Below, one piece after another: positions 1 to 7,070 of a stretch of DNA of 64,000 nt; the first letter of the stretch is position 1, and each line of letters begins with the position of its first letter. Made by a program: the position numbers and the translations under genes. Origin of the DNA: Luteimonas colneyensis (GTDB taxonomy: Bacteria; Pseudomonadota; Gammaproteobacteria; Xanthomonadales; Xanthomonadaceae). The stretch is taken from NCBI RefSeq assembly GCF_014836665.1, contig NZ_JACSQJ010000006.1, forward strand, positions 156,285 to 220,284. Direction: 5' to 3'. The notes under the pieces are model-generated. The model did no database searches. It saw nothing but the letters and a program-made list of their open reading frames with translations, and was not told where the DNA came from.

Positions 1-2754
1 AACCGCGATGCGCGCGTTCCACGGCGCGTTCCAGCTGAACTGCAGGTCGCTGAACGTGACCGAGCCGACCTCGTTCTGCGGCACCACCTTGCCCAGCGTA
101 TCCGGGGCCTGGTAGTTCGGCAGCGAGCAGTGGGCGCCGTCGCCGAAGCCCATGCACTCTTCCTTGGTGCCGGAGTTGTAGCGCATGCCGTAGGTGATGC
201 CGAAGTCGTTGTAGTTCCAGCTCAGGTTCAGGTTGGAGCGGACGCGGAAGTTGCTGCCGAATCCGTTCGCCTGGCCCGGGATGGTCTCCGGATCGTTCGT
301 GGACTTGATCTCGTACAGGCTGACGTACGTGGTGGCCCAGCGGACGCCGAAGCGGCCGTAGTCCGTGTCCAGCTTGTAGTTCACGTCGAGGTCGAAGCCT
401 TCGGTCTCGGCGTAACCGGCGTTGCGGCTGCCGTACTGCAGCTGGGACACGATGTAGCCCTGGCTCGGGTCACGCGAGAACATGTCGCAGCGGGACTCGA
501 TCAGCGAGATGTAGCAGTCGCTCAGGATGTCGTTCGGGCTGTCGGACACCACGGTGTTTTCGATCCGGATGTTCCACCAGTCCAGCGCCACGCTCAGGCC
601 CTCGACGTAGCTCGGGCTGTACACGAAGCCGATGGTCTTGGACTCGGAGGTCTCCGGCTCCAGGAACGGGTTGGAACCCGACACGAACGGAACCGGGGTC
701 TGCGAGGCCGCGGTGCGGGTCGGGATGAAGCCCTGCTCCAGCTGGCGGTAGCCCACCGGCACGTCCTGCAGGCAGCGCGCCGAGCCGGCGGCCGGGCCGA
801 AGACCGTGTCGCAGGGATCGCTGAAGCCGCGGAAGAACGTCTGCGAGGTGCCGCCGTACAGGTCGCCGATGGTCGGGGCGCGGAAGCCCTCGGCCCAGGT
901 CGCGCGGACCAGCAGGTCGTCGATCGGACGCCACTTCAGGCCGAACTTGTTGTTGGTGGTGTCACCGAAGGTGTCGAAGTCCGAGTAGCGGCTCGCGATG
1001 CTGAGCGAGAGCTCCTTGGCGCCGGCGATGTCGGCCAGGATCGGCACGTTGAGCTCGGCGTAGACCTCGTCCAGCGAGTACGAACCATAGGTCGGACCCG
1101 AGGCCAGGTTGGTGGAGTCACCCGACTGCGCGATGGCGTCCGGAGTGAAGCCGCCCTCTTCCTTGCGGTGCTCGTAGCCCACCGCGAAGCCGAGGTCGCC
1201 GGCCGGCAGCGTGGCGATCGAACCCGCCAGGTTGGCGAAGTAGTTGTTGGTCTCGGTGCGGCCCAGGGCGTGTTCCTGCTTGAACAGGTACGCCTGCACC
1301 GCCGGGTCGGCGAGCGAGTTCTCGACCGCGCCGGTACCGAAGCCCGCGAAGGGGTTCCACGGCACGCAGCCCGCGATGACTTCGTCGGCGCCGTTCGGGC
1401 CGGTGCCCTGGGTGCCGCAGACCAGCTGGCCCTGGCCGTTGACGAACGACGGACCCACCGCGCGGCGCACGTTCGGGATGAAGAAGTTGCCGTTGTTGAC
1501 GATCTGCAGGTCGTTCTCGTTGAACATGTACCCGACATCCCAGTCGAAGTACCGCTCGCCGATGTCGAAGGAGCCCTGCAGCGCGGCGGTGAAGCGCCAC
1601 GTGGTCTGGGTGGTATCGGTGGTGCGCGGCACTTCCCAGCCGCGGCGGCGCCAGTCAACCGCCGACGTGCCGCCGGTGGGGTTGAAGTAGCTGTCCGCGG
1701 ACATCGGCGCGCCGATCGCGCCCGACTGGGTCGGGTAGCCGGCGATCTGGCGGCTCGATTCGCGCTTGGTGTAGCTGAGGTCGCTGACGAAGCGGATGCT
1801 GTCGGTCAGGTCATAGTTGACGTTGGCGAACAGCGAGCGACGCTCAAGCGGCGTCAGCGCGTGCATCTGGTCTGAGGGGATGCTGCGGTCCTCGGGGTTC
1901 ATCTGCTCGTGCCAGCCATCGGTGCCCAGGGCATCGCTGCCACGGTCGGCGACGAACCACGGGTCGGACGGAGCCGAGCCGGGCAGACGCCAGTTGCCCC
2001 ACTGGCCGACCGGCGTGGTGCTGTACTCCGGATAGCCCGGGTACGAGTCCCTGGAGAACCAGCGGTTGCGGGCCCAGACGCCGTCTTCGTTGTGGTATTC
2101 GGCGCCGATGGTGACCGAGCCGCGGTCGCCGGTCATGCCGACCACGAAGTCGTAGCTCTGCTTCTGGCCGTCGCCCTGGCCGAACTGGCCGAGGTAGGCG
2201 TTGACTTCGGCACCTTCGAAGTTCGAGCGGGTGATGATGTTGATCACGCCGGCCATGGCGTCGGAACCGTAGATGGACGAGGCGCCGTCCTTCAGGACGT
2301 CGATGCGCTCGACCATGGAAGCCGGGATCGTCGAGACGTCCTGGAAGCCGTCGGGGCTGATGCCCAGGCGCTTGCCGTTGACCAGCACCAGGGTGCGCTG
2401 CGCGCCGAGGTTGCGCAGGTCGATGTACTGGCCGCCAGCTTCCGCGTTGGCGGTCAGCGGCGAGGTGCGGCTGAACGTCGGCGAACCGGCCGACGGGATG
2501 TTCTGCAGGATGTCGGCAACGGTGTTGAAGCCGCCGGCCTGGATGTCTTCGCGGCTGATCATCACGACCGGCTGCGCGGTCTCCACGTCAACCTGGCGAA
2601 TGCGCGAGCCGGTCACCTCGATGCGGTCGAGGGTGGTGGCCTGCTGTTCCGAGCTGTCCTGCGCGAACGCGACGCCGGTACCGGCAATCACGGTCGCACC
2701 GGACACGAGCGCGAAGGAAATCGCGTCGCGGAGCTTGGTGGTCTTAAGGGTCAT
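1..2754 (-). CDS. TonB-dependent receptor, C-terminus cut by window edge
   Basis: Outer-membrane active transporter that takes up a ligand using energy from TonB-ExbBD. Translation from the ATG at 2754 gives a signal peptide (residues 1-31, cleavage likely after AFA), then LDRIEVTGSRI, a typical Xanthomonad TonB-box region, and the plug domain with YIDLRNLGAQRTLVLVNGKR and GSDAMAGVINIITR. The beta-barrel follows, and the reading frame is still open at base 1 (918 codons seen), ending in SWNAPWNARIAV, so only the last strands are missing. A purine-rich GGAGAGAGAAGAG precedes the start. The ligand cannot be told from sequence. The next upstream gene on this strand encodes a small secreted protein with a similar C-terminal pattern. 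Confidence 0.93.
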   Translation of the reverse strand, partial: MTLKTTKLRDAISFALVSGATVIAGTGVAFAQDSSEQQATTLDRIEVTGSRIRQVDVETAQPVVMISREDIQAGGFNTVADILQNIPSAGSPTFSRTSPLTANAEAGGQYIDLRNLGAQRTLVLVNGKRLGISPDGFQDVSTIPASMVERIDVLKDGASSIYGSDAMAGVINIITRSNFEGAEVNAYLGQFGQGDGQKQSYDFVVGMTGDRGSVTIGAEYHNEDGVWARNRWFSRDSYPGYPEYSTTPVGQWGNWRLPGSAPSDPWFVADRGSDALGTDGWHEQMNPEDRSIPSDQMHALTPLERRSLFANVNYDLTDSIRFVSDLSYTKRESSRQIAGYPTQSGAIGAPMSADSYFNPTGGTSAVDWRRRGWEVPRTTDTTQTTWRFTAALQGSFDIGERYFDWDVGYMFNENDLQIVNNGNFFIPNVRRAVGPSFVNGQGQLVCGTQGTGPNGADEVIAGCVPWNPFAGFGTGAVENSLADPAVQAYLFKQEHALGRTETNNYFANLAGSIATLPAGDLGFAVGYEHRKEEGGFTPDAIAQSGDSTNLASGPTYGSYSLDEVYAELNVPILADIAGAKELSLSIASRYSDFDTFGDTTNNKFGLKWRPIDDLLVRATWAEGFRAPTIGDLYGGTSQTFFRGFSDPCDTVFGPAAGSARCLQDVPVGYRQLEQGFIPTRTAASQTPVPFVSGSNPFLEPETSESKTIGFVYSPSYVEGLSVALDWWNIRIENTVVSDSPNDILSDCYISLIESRCDMFSRDPSQGYIVSQLQYGSRNAGYAETEGFDLDVNYKLDTDYGRFGVRWATTYVSLYEIKSTNDPETIPGQANGFGSNFRVRSNLNLSWNYNDFGITYGMRYNSGTKEECMGFGDGAHCSLPNYQAPDTLGKVVPQNEVGSVTFSDLQFSWNAPWNARIAV

Positions 2755-2827
2755 CTCTTCTCTCTCCAAGTGAGTCTTGGGTAATTCCCATGGGAGCCCA
2801 CCGGTGGAGTCAAGATCGACACCAAGC

Positions 2828-2861
2828 CCGGCAGGGCCGTTGCCGATAGTAGCCCTGCCGG
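2828..2861. promoter_or_regulatory. Inverted repeat around a candidate -10 in the receptor leader
   Basis: Perfect 10-bp arms CCGGCAGGGC (2828-2837) and GCCCTGCCGG (2852-2861) lie 67-107 bases before the receptor ATG. On the minus strand the loop holds TACTAT (2846-2851), 17 bases after TTTAAT (2869-2874), a plausible sigma-70 pair. The repeat could be an operator or a leader hairpin. No T-run follows it on either strand, so it is not a standard terminator. The promoter assignment is inference. Confidence 0.4.
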
Positions 2862-2890
2862 AGCAAAAATTAAAGTGTTGTTAATAATCA

Positions 2891-2911
2891 GGGATTCCCG
2901 AGTGGAACCCC
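2891..2911 (-). terminator. Possible weak terminator after the 285-residue secreted protein
   Basis: On the minus strand GGGGTTCC, loop ACTCG, then GGAATCCC forms an 8-bp stem with one G-U pair, followed by the AT-rich TGATTATTAAC. It sits 16 bases past the stop codon of the gene at 2927-3784 and would separate that gene from the receptor. The T-run is poor, so termination efficiency is uncertain. Confidence 0.35.
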
Positions 2912-2926
2912 ACGAAAAACAAGGAC

Positions 2927-3784
2927 TTAGAGGTCCTGTTCGTACCGGATGTAGGGCACGGTGCCTTCGTCGTCGCGGCCGCTGGTGGCCGGGGCGAAGG
3001 GGTTGCGGCCCTTGGTGACGAGGTTGTCGGCGCCCACGGTGAGCTGTCCGCTCCAGGGCGTGCGCCAGGTCAGGCCGAGCCCCAGGCCTTCCCAGTTGGG
3101 CTGCCCGGGGGTCTCGACGACGTGGCCGACGATGTTGGCGCTGAAGCGGCCGTAGCCGCCGCCGATGCTCAGGCTGCGCGAGGTCCAGGCGTCACCGATG
3201 CCCAGGTGGGTGGCCTCGGCGGGCGTGACCAGGGTGGCCTTGGCCATGGTGCCGGCGATCGACACCATGCCCTCGCGCCCGATGTTGTGCCGGGCGAACA
3301 CGGTCAGGTCGTTGACGTCGACCGTGGCGGCGGCGCCTCCGCGCTGGCCCGGCGCGAGCCAGGCCGGAAGGGTGCTGCTGCCGCTGCCGGCATTGACGCC
3401 GACGCGGGTGTTGTGGCCGGCCCTGAACGCCGCGGTCCCGCCAGTACGCTTTCCGGCGCCGTCCTGGAAGCTGGCGAGCATGCAGTTGTTGGCCAGGTTG
3501 CCCAGCGCGCTTGCCAGTCCGGTCTTGCGGTCGCAGAAGACGCCCAAGGAGTTGCCGGCATCGATGCCGAAGGCGGCGTCGAGGGCATTGCCGTCGAACC
3601 CGGTCGTCGAGCCAGGGCCCGTCGGTTCCAGCAGCAGCAGGGCCTCGACCTTGCCGCTGGACTGGTTCCACACCGGCAGCACGGCCTGGTCGCGCTTGCC
3701 CGCCGGTGTCTGCGCATGCGCACCCGCGACCACGCCGAAGGCGAGGAGCAGGGACAGCGAGAGCTTGGCGAGACGCGGCTTCAT
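2927..3784 (-). CDS. Secreted beta-rich protein of unknown function
   Basis: 285 residues with a clear signal peptide (1-24, cleavage after AHA), so exported to the periplasm or outer membrane. I do not recognise a named family. Two cysteines near the middle (FCDRKTG and NNCMLAS) could form a disulfide. The C-terminal third alternates polar and hydrophobic residues like beta-strands, and its end (LTWRTPWSGQLTVGADN, then YIRYEQDL) resembles the last strands of TonB-dependent receptors; the receptor downstream shows SWNAPWNARIAV at the matching place. It may be a small outer-membrane protein that works with that receptor, which is inference from position and similarity. The ATG at 3784 is the only start that keeps the signal peptide. 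Confidence 0.75.
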   Translation of the reverse strand: MKPRLAKLSLSLLLAFGVVAGAHAQTPAGKRDQAVLPVWNQSSGKVEALLLLEPTGPGSTTGFDGNALDAAFGIDAGNSLGVFCDRKTGLASALGNLANNCMLASFQDGAGKRTGGTAAFRAGHNTRVGVNAGSGSSTLPAWLAPGQRGGAAATVDVNDLTVFARHNIGREGMVSIAGTMAKATLVTPAEATHLGIGDAWTSRSLSIGGGYGRFSANIVGHVVETPGQPNWEGLGLGLTWRTPWSGQLTVGADNLVTKGRNPFAPATSGRDDEGTVPYIRYEQDL

Positions 3785-3809
3785 GGCCTGCTGGTAGACC
3801 CCTTGGACA

Positions 3810-3824
3810 GGCGGAAGTTCCGCC
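3810..3824. repeat. 15-bp palindrome GGCGGAAGTTCCGCC
   Basis: Perfect palindrome with one central base, in the 5' untranslated region of the secreted-protein gene that starts at 3784. It lies between the candidate promoter (3839-3867) and the ATG. It may be a hairpin in the mRNA or an operator; nothing seen here separates the two. Confidence 0.4.
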
Positions 3825-3838
3825 CGATCGTAGGCGTG

Positions 3839-3867
3839 ACTCTAGTGCGTTTATGTTTCTTTAACAA
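3839..3867 (-). promoter_or_regulatory. Candidate sigma-70 promoter of the secreted-protein gene
   Basis: Minus strand reads TTGTTA (3862-3867), a 17-base spacer, then TAGAGT (3839-3844), about 55 bases before the ATG at 3784. The stretch is much richer in AT than its surroundings. Assignment is by resemblance and spacing only. Confidence 0.4.
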
Positions 3868-3880
3868 TCCCCGGCCGCCG

Positions 3881-4780
3881 TCACTGCAGGCCCGGCGGGG
3901 CAGCCATTGGACGCCTGGCGTCGGTGAAGAGCGCGTCGAGGTCGGCGCCGTCGAATCGGTAGGCCTGTCCGCAGAACTCGCAGCGGACGGTGGCCGTCCC
4001 TTCCACCAACGCTGCTTCCGCCTCGGCGCGGCCGAGTGATTCCAGCATCGCCTCGACGCGCTGGCGCGAACAGGAGCAGCCGAAGGCCAGGGAGCGTCCG
4101 CCCATCTCCTCCGGCGATTCCTCGTGGAACAGGCGGTGCAGGAGCTCGGCGGCGGGCGTTTCCGCCAGTTCCCGGGTCCCCAGGGTGGAGAACAGCGCTC
4201 CGGCGCGTTCCCAGCCATCGTCGTCGCCGTGGTCGGCGGGCAGCTTCTGCAGCATCAGGCCGACCGCGGCGTCGTTGCCGGCCGCGAGCAGGATCCGCGT
4301 CGGAAGCTGTTCGGAGCGGGTGAAGTAGTCCTCGAACGCGCCCGCGAGATCGGGCGCGTCCAGCGGCACCAGGCCCTGGTAGCGCGTGGCCTCGCGGTTG
4401 CCGATGCCGGCGCCCTCGATGGTGATCGCGAGCACCGCGTCGTCGCCGAGCGACGCGAGGCCGTCGACGTCGTCGCCGTCCCCGGCCATCCGAGCGATGC
4501 CGCGCAGCGTGCCTTCGGACGTGCATTCGGCGAACAGCGTGCGCAGCGCGTGTTCACCGCGCAGCTGCACCGACAGGCGTCCGTCGACCTTGACGTGGCC
4601 GGTGAACAGCGCCGACGCCGCGGCCGCCTGGCCGAGCAGCGCACGGACGCCGGGCGGATAGTCGTTGCTGGCGGCGATCGCCTGCCAGGTCTCGCCCAGG
4701 TGCACGTGCACCCCGCGCACGCCGGCGCGCGGCAGCAGGAAGCGGGTGAGGTGGTCGCGGGCGTCGGCGTCGTGGCTCAT
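3881..4780 (-). CDS. hslO: Redox-regulated chaperone Hsp33
   Basis: Cytoplasmic holdase that is switched on by oxidation and protects unfolding proteins under oxidative stress. The 299-residue product matches family length, and its C-terminus has the redox zinc site: C235-x-C237 (CSC), 29 residues, then C267-x2-C270 (CEFC), the CxC-x27-32-CxxC spacing of Hsp33. The chosen ATG at 4780 gives MSHDADARD; an in-frame ATG 38 codons upstream adds only low-complexity residues that overlap mtgA. It is divergent from mtgA, and the two starts are about 80 bases apart. Confidence 0.95.
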   Translation of the reverse strand: MSHDADARDHLTRFLLPRAGVRGVHVHLGETWQAIAASNDYPPGVRALLGQAAAASALFTGHVKVDGRLSVQLRGEHALRTLFAECTSEGTLRGIARMAGDGDDVDGLASLGDDAVLAITIEGAGIGNREATRYQGLVPLDAPDLAGAFEDYFTRSEQLPTRILLAAGNDAAVGLMLQKLPADHGDDDGWERAGALFSTLGTRELAETPAAELLHRLFHEESPEEMGGRSLAFGCSCSRQRVEAMLESLGRAEAEAALVEGTATVRCEFCGQAYRFDGADLDALFTDARRPMAAPPGLQ

Positions 4781-4796
4781 TCGGGATCCGTGTGCG

Positions 4797-4824
4797 TTGT
4801 GATGGTGCGCCGGGGCTGGATAAT
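4797..4824 (+). promoter_or_regulatory. Candidate promoter of mtgA
   Basis: TTGTGA (4797-4802), a 16-base spacer, then GATAAT (4819-4824). Transcription would start near 4831 and leave about 30 bases of leader before the mtgA ATG at 4861. Called by resemblance to sigma-70 consensus. Confidence 0.45.
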
Positions 4825-4860
4825 CGCGCTTCGGCCGGTCGGCGAATGCTGGAGATGGGG

Positions 4861-5613
4861 ATGGCGGGCGCCGTGGACAAGCATGCAGGGGCACCGGTGG
4901 CTGCCGCGTCTAAGCGTGGGCGCCGCCGCTGGCACTGGCTGTGGAAGCTGCCGCTGCTGCTGGCGCTGCTGAGCGTCGTGCAGGTGCTGGCGCTGCGCTT
5001 CGTCGATCCACCCTTCAGCGCGTTCATGGCGATCCGCCAGTTCGAGGCGCTGCGGGCCGGCGACACCGGCTTCCGCGTCGCCTACGACTGGCGCGACCTC
5101 GAGGACATCGCGCCGTCGCTGCCGCTGGCGGCGGTGGCGGCCGAGGACCAGAACTTCGCCCGCCACCGCGGCTTCGACCTGGAGGCCATCGAGCGCGCGC
5201 TGGAGCACAACGCCCGCGGCGGCCGCGTCCGCGGCGGCAGCACGATCAGCCAGCAACTGGCGAAGAACCTGTTCCTGTGGAGCGGGCGCAGCTGGGTGCG
5301 CAAGGGCCTCGAAGCCTGGTACACGCTGCTGCTCGAGGCCCTGTGGCCGAAGCAGCGCATCCTCGAGGTCTACGTCAACGTGGCCGAGTTCGGCGACGGG
5401 ATCTACGGCGCCCAGGCCGCCGCGCGCAGCTACTGGGGCAAGGACGCCGCGGCGCTGACGGCCGGCGAAAGCGCGCGCCTGGCCGCGGTGCTGCCCAGTC
5501 CGCGCCGCTACAGCGCCCACCAGCCCGGCCCCTGGGTGCAGCGCCGCGCGCAGTGGATCCAGCGCAACATGCGCAACCTCGGCGGGGAGGCCTGGCTGCG
5601 GCAGCTGGAGTGA
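4861..5613 (+). CDS. mtgA: Monofunctional peptidoglycan glycosyltransferase
   Basis: GT51-family enzyme that polymerises lipid II into glycan strands at the outer face of the inner membrane, without a transpeptidase domain. About 250 residues: a basic N-terminus, one membrane anchor near residues 25-45 ([19 protein letters not shown]), then the GT51 signatures [12 protein letters not shown], with catalytic Glu at about residue 95, and [15 protein letters not shown]. In-frame ATGs at 4846 and 4855 are possible, but 4861 has GGAG six bases upstream and is preferred. A glycosyltransferase gene follows 24 bases downstream. Confidence 0.93.
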   Translation: MAGAVDKHAGAPVAAASKRGRRRWHWLWKLPLLLALLSVVQVLALRFVDPPFSAFMAIRQFEALRAGDTGFRVAYDWRDLEDIAPSLPLAAVAAEDQNFARHRGFDLEAIERALEHNARGGRVRGGSTISQQLAKNLFLWSGRSWVRKGLEAWYTLLLEALWPKQRILEVYVNVAEFGDGIYGAQAAARSYWGKDAAALTAGESARLAAVLPSPRRYSAHQPGPWVQRRAQWIQRNMRNLGGEAWLRQLE

Positions 5614-5637
5614 CCCCGGCCACGATAGGATTGCAGG

Positions 5638-6666
5638 ATGACCCGCGATCGTCTCACCGTGGTGGTGGCCGCCTTCAACGAGGCGCAGTCGCTGCCTGAA
5701 CTGCATCGTCGCCTAGCGACCGTCCTCGATGCGATGGCCGCGGGCGATCGCGTCGATGGCGGCGTGCTCTACGTCGATGACGGCAGCACGGACGACACCT
5801 GGGCCGTGCTGCGGTCGCTCGCCGCGGCCGACCGGCGCGTTTCGCTGCTGCGGCTGTCGCGCAACTTCGGCAAGGAGGCGGCGCTGACCGCCGGCCTCGA
5901 CCGCGTCGTCGATGGCGCGGCCCTGATCCTCGACGCGGACGGCCAGGATCCCCCCGAGCTGATCCCGCGGTTCGTGGCGCGCTGGCGCGAGGGTTACGAC
6001 GACGTCCACGGCACGCGCCTGGCGCGCGAGGGTGAAGGCTGGTTCAAGCGCGCCTCCGCGCATGGCTTCTACCGCGTGATGCACCGGCTGTCGAAGACGC
6101 CCGTGCCCACCGACACCGGCGATTTCCGGCTGCTGTCGCCGCGCGCGCTGGCGGCGCTGCGCGAGCTGCGCGAGCGCCATCGCTTCATGAAGGGCCTGTT
6201 CGGCTGGATCGGCTTCAACCGCATCGCCGTTCCCTACCGCCGCGAGCCGCGACTGGCCGGCCGCAGCAAGTTCAACGCCTGGCGGCTGTGGAACTTCGCC
6301 CTGGAAGGCATCACCAGCTTCTCGACCGCGCCCCTGCGGATGGCCACCTACGCCGGCGTGGCGACCGCGCTGGTGGCCTTCGGCTACGGCCTGTGGATCA
6401 TCGTCAAGGCGCTGTTCTGGGGAGACCCGGTGGCGGGCTGGCCGACGATGATGGCGGTGATCCTGTTCCTGGGCGGCGTGCAGCTGGTGGGGCTGGGGAT
6501 GATCGGCGAGTACCTGGGGCGCCTGTACGAGGAGTCGAAGCAGCGTCCGCTCTATCTCGTCGACAGCTGGCGCCCGGCCGAAGGGGTATGCTCGGGCACG
6601 CCACCCACGAGCGAGCGAGGCTGCGATGCGTACGGTGAGGCAACTGCTGGAGTCCAAGGGCCCTGA
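5638..6666 (+). CDS. Family 2 glycosyltransferase, polyprenyl-phosphate sugar type
   Basis: GT-A fold enzyme of the dolichol-phosphate-mannose synthase/GtrB/ArnC type, expected to move a sugar from a nucleotide donor to a polyprenyl phosphate at the inner membrane. Visible are VVVAAFNEAQSLPEL at the N-terminus, VDDGSTDDT, the metal-binding LDADGQD, the acceptor-side GDFRLL and KFNAWRL, and two C-terminal membrane helices (about 240-265 and 275-300). The donor sugar cannot be told. The last roughly 27 residues extend beyond the usual family end and overlap the next gene by 41 bases. TAGGAT lies six bases before the ATG, so the message may lack a leader. Confidence 0.88.
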   Translation: MTRDRLTVVVAAFNEAQSLPELHRRLATVLDAMAAGDRVDGGVLYVDDGSTDDTWAVLRSLAAADRRVSLLRLSRNFGKEAALTAGLDRVVDGAALILDADGQDPPELIPRFVARWREGYDDVHGTRLAREGEGWFKRASAHGFYRVMHRLSKTPVPTDTGDFRLLSPRALAALRELRERHRFMKGLFGWIGFNRIAVPYRREPRLAGRSKFNAWRLWNFALEGITSFSTAPLRMATYAGVATALVAFGYGLWIIVKALFWGDPVAGWPTMMAVILFLGGVQLVGLGMIGEYLGRLYEESKQRPLYLVDSWRPAEGVCSGTPPTSERGCDAYGEATAGVQGP

Positions 6667-7057
6667 GGTCTTCGCGATCGGGCCGGATGCGGCGGTGATC
6701 GACGCGATCCGGTTGATGGCGGAGAAGGGGGTCGGTGCGCTGGTGGTGCTGGAGCCCGGCGGGCGGCTGGCCGGGATGGTGTCCGAGCGCGACTACGCCA
6801 GGAAGATCGTCCTCGAAGGGCGTTCCTCGAAGGACACGCCGGTGCGCGACATCATGACCGCCGAGGTCGCCACGGTGCGCATGGACGACGTGGCCGAGGC
6901 CTGCATGCAGCTGGTCACCGAGCGCCGCGTGCGGCACCTGCCGGTGGTCGCCGGCGACGAGGTCGTCGGGCTGGTCTCGATCGGCGACCTGGTCAAGGCG
7001 GTGATCGAGGAGCAGCAGCGCGAACTCGAGCACCTGCAGCGCTACATCACCTCCTGA
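6626..7057 (+). CDS. Two-CBS-domain protein
   Basis: 143 residues made almost entirely of a tandem pair of CBS domains (about 8-62 and 72-132), a fold that binds adenosine nucleotides or similar ligands and usually regulates a partner. The first copy has AIRLMAEKGVGALVVLE with GMVSERDYARKI, and the second has RRVRHLPVVAGDEVVGLVSIGDL. There is no catalytic or membrane domain, so it is probably a soluble cytoplasmic sensor. It starts inside the end of the glycosyltransferase gene (41-base overlap), which suggests translational coupling, but a functional link to that enzyme is not shown. Confidence 0.9.
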   Translation: MRTVRQLLESKGPEVFAIGPDAAVIDAIRLMAEKGVGALVVLEPGGRLAGMVSERDYARKIVLEGRSSKDTPVRDIMTAEVATVRMDDVAEACMQLVTERRVRHLPVVAGDEVVGLVSIGDLVKAVIEEQQRELEHLQRYITS

Positions 7058-7070
7058 CCGCGCCGCGGCG

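Noticed and set aside
130..1875. Long plus-strand open frame of 581 codons
   Set aside because: It is the antisense shadow of the TonB-dependent receptor; composition is Val/Ala/Arg-rich with no domain pattern, while the minus strand gives a full receptor plug and barrel.
3881..4894. Longer Hsp33 start at 4894
   Set aside because: The extra 38 residues are Pro/His-rich, not family-like, and overlap the mtgA start region.
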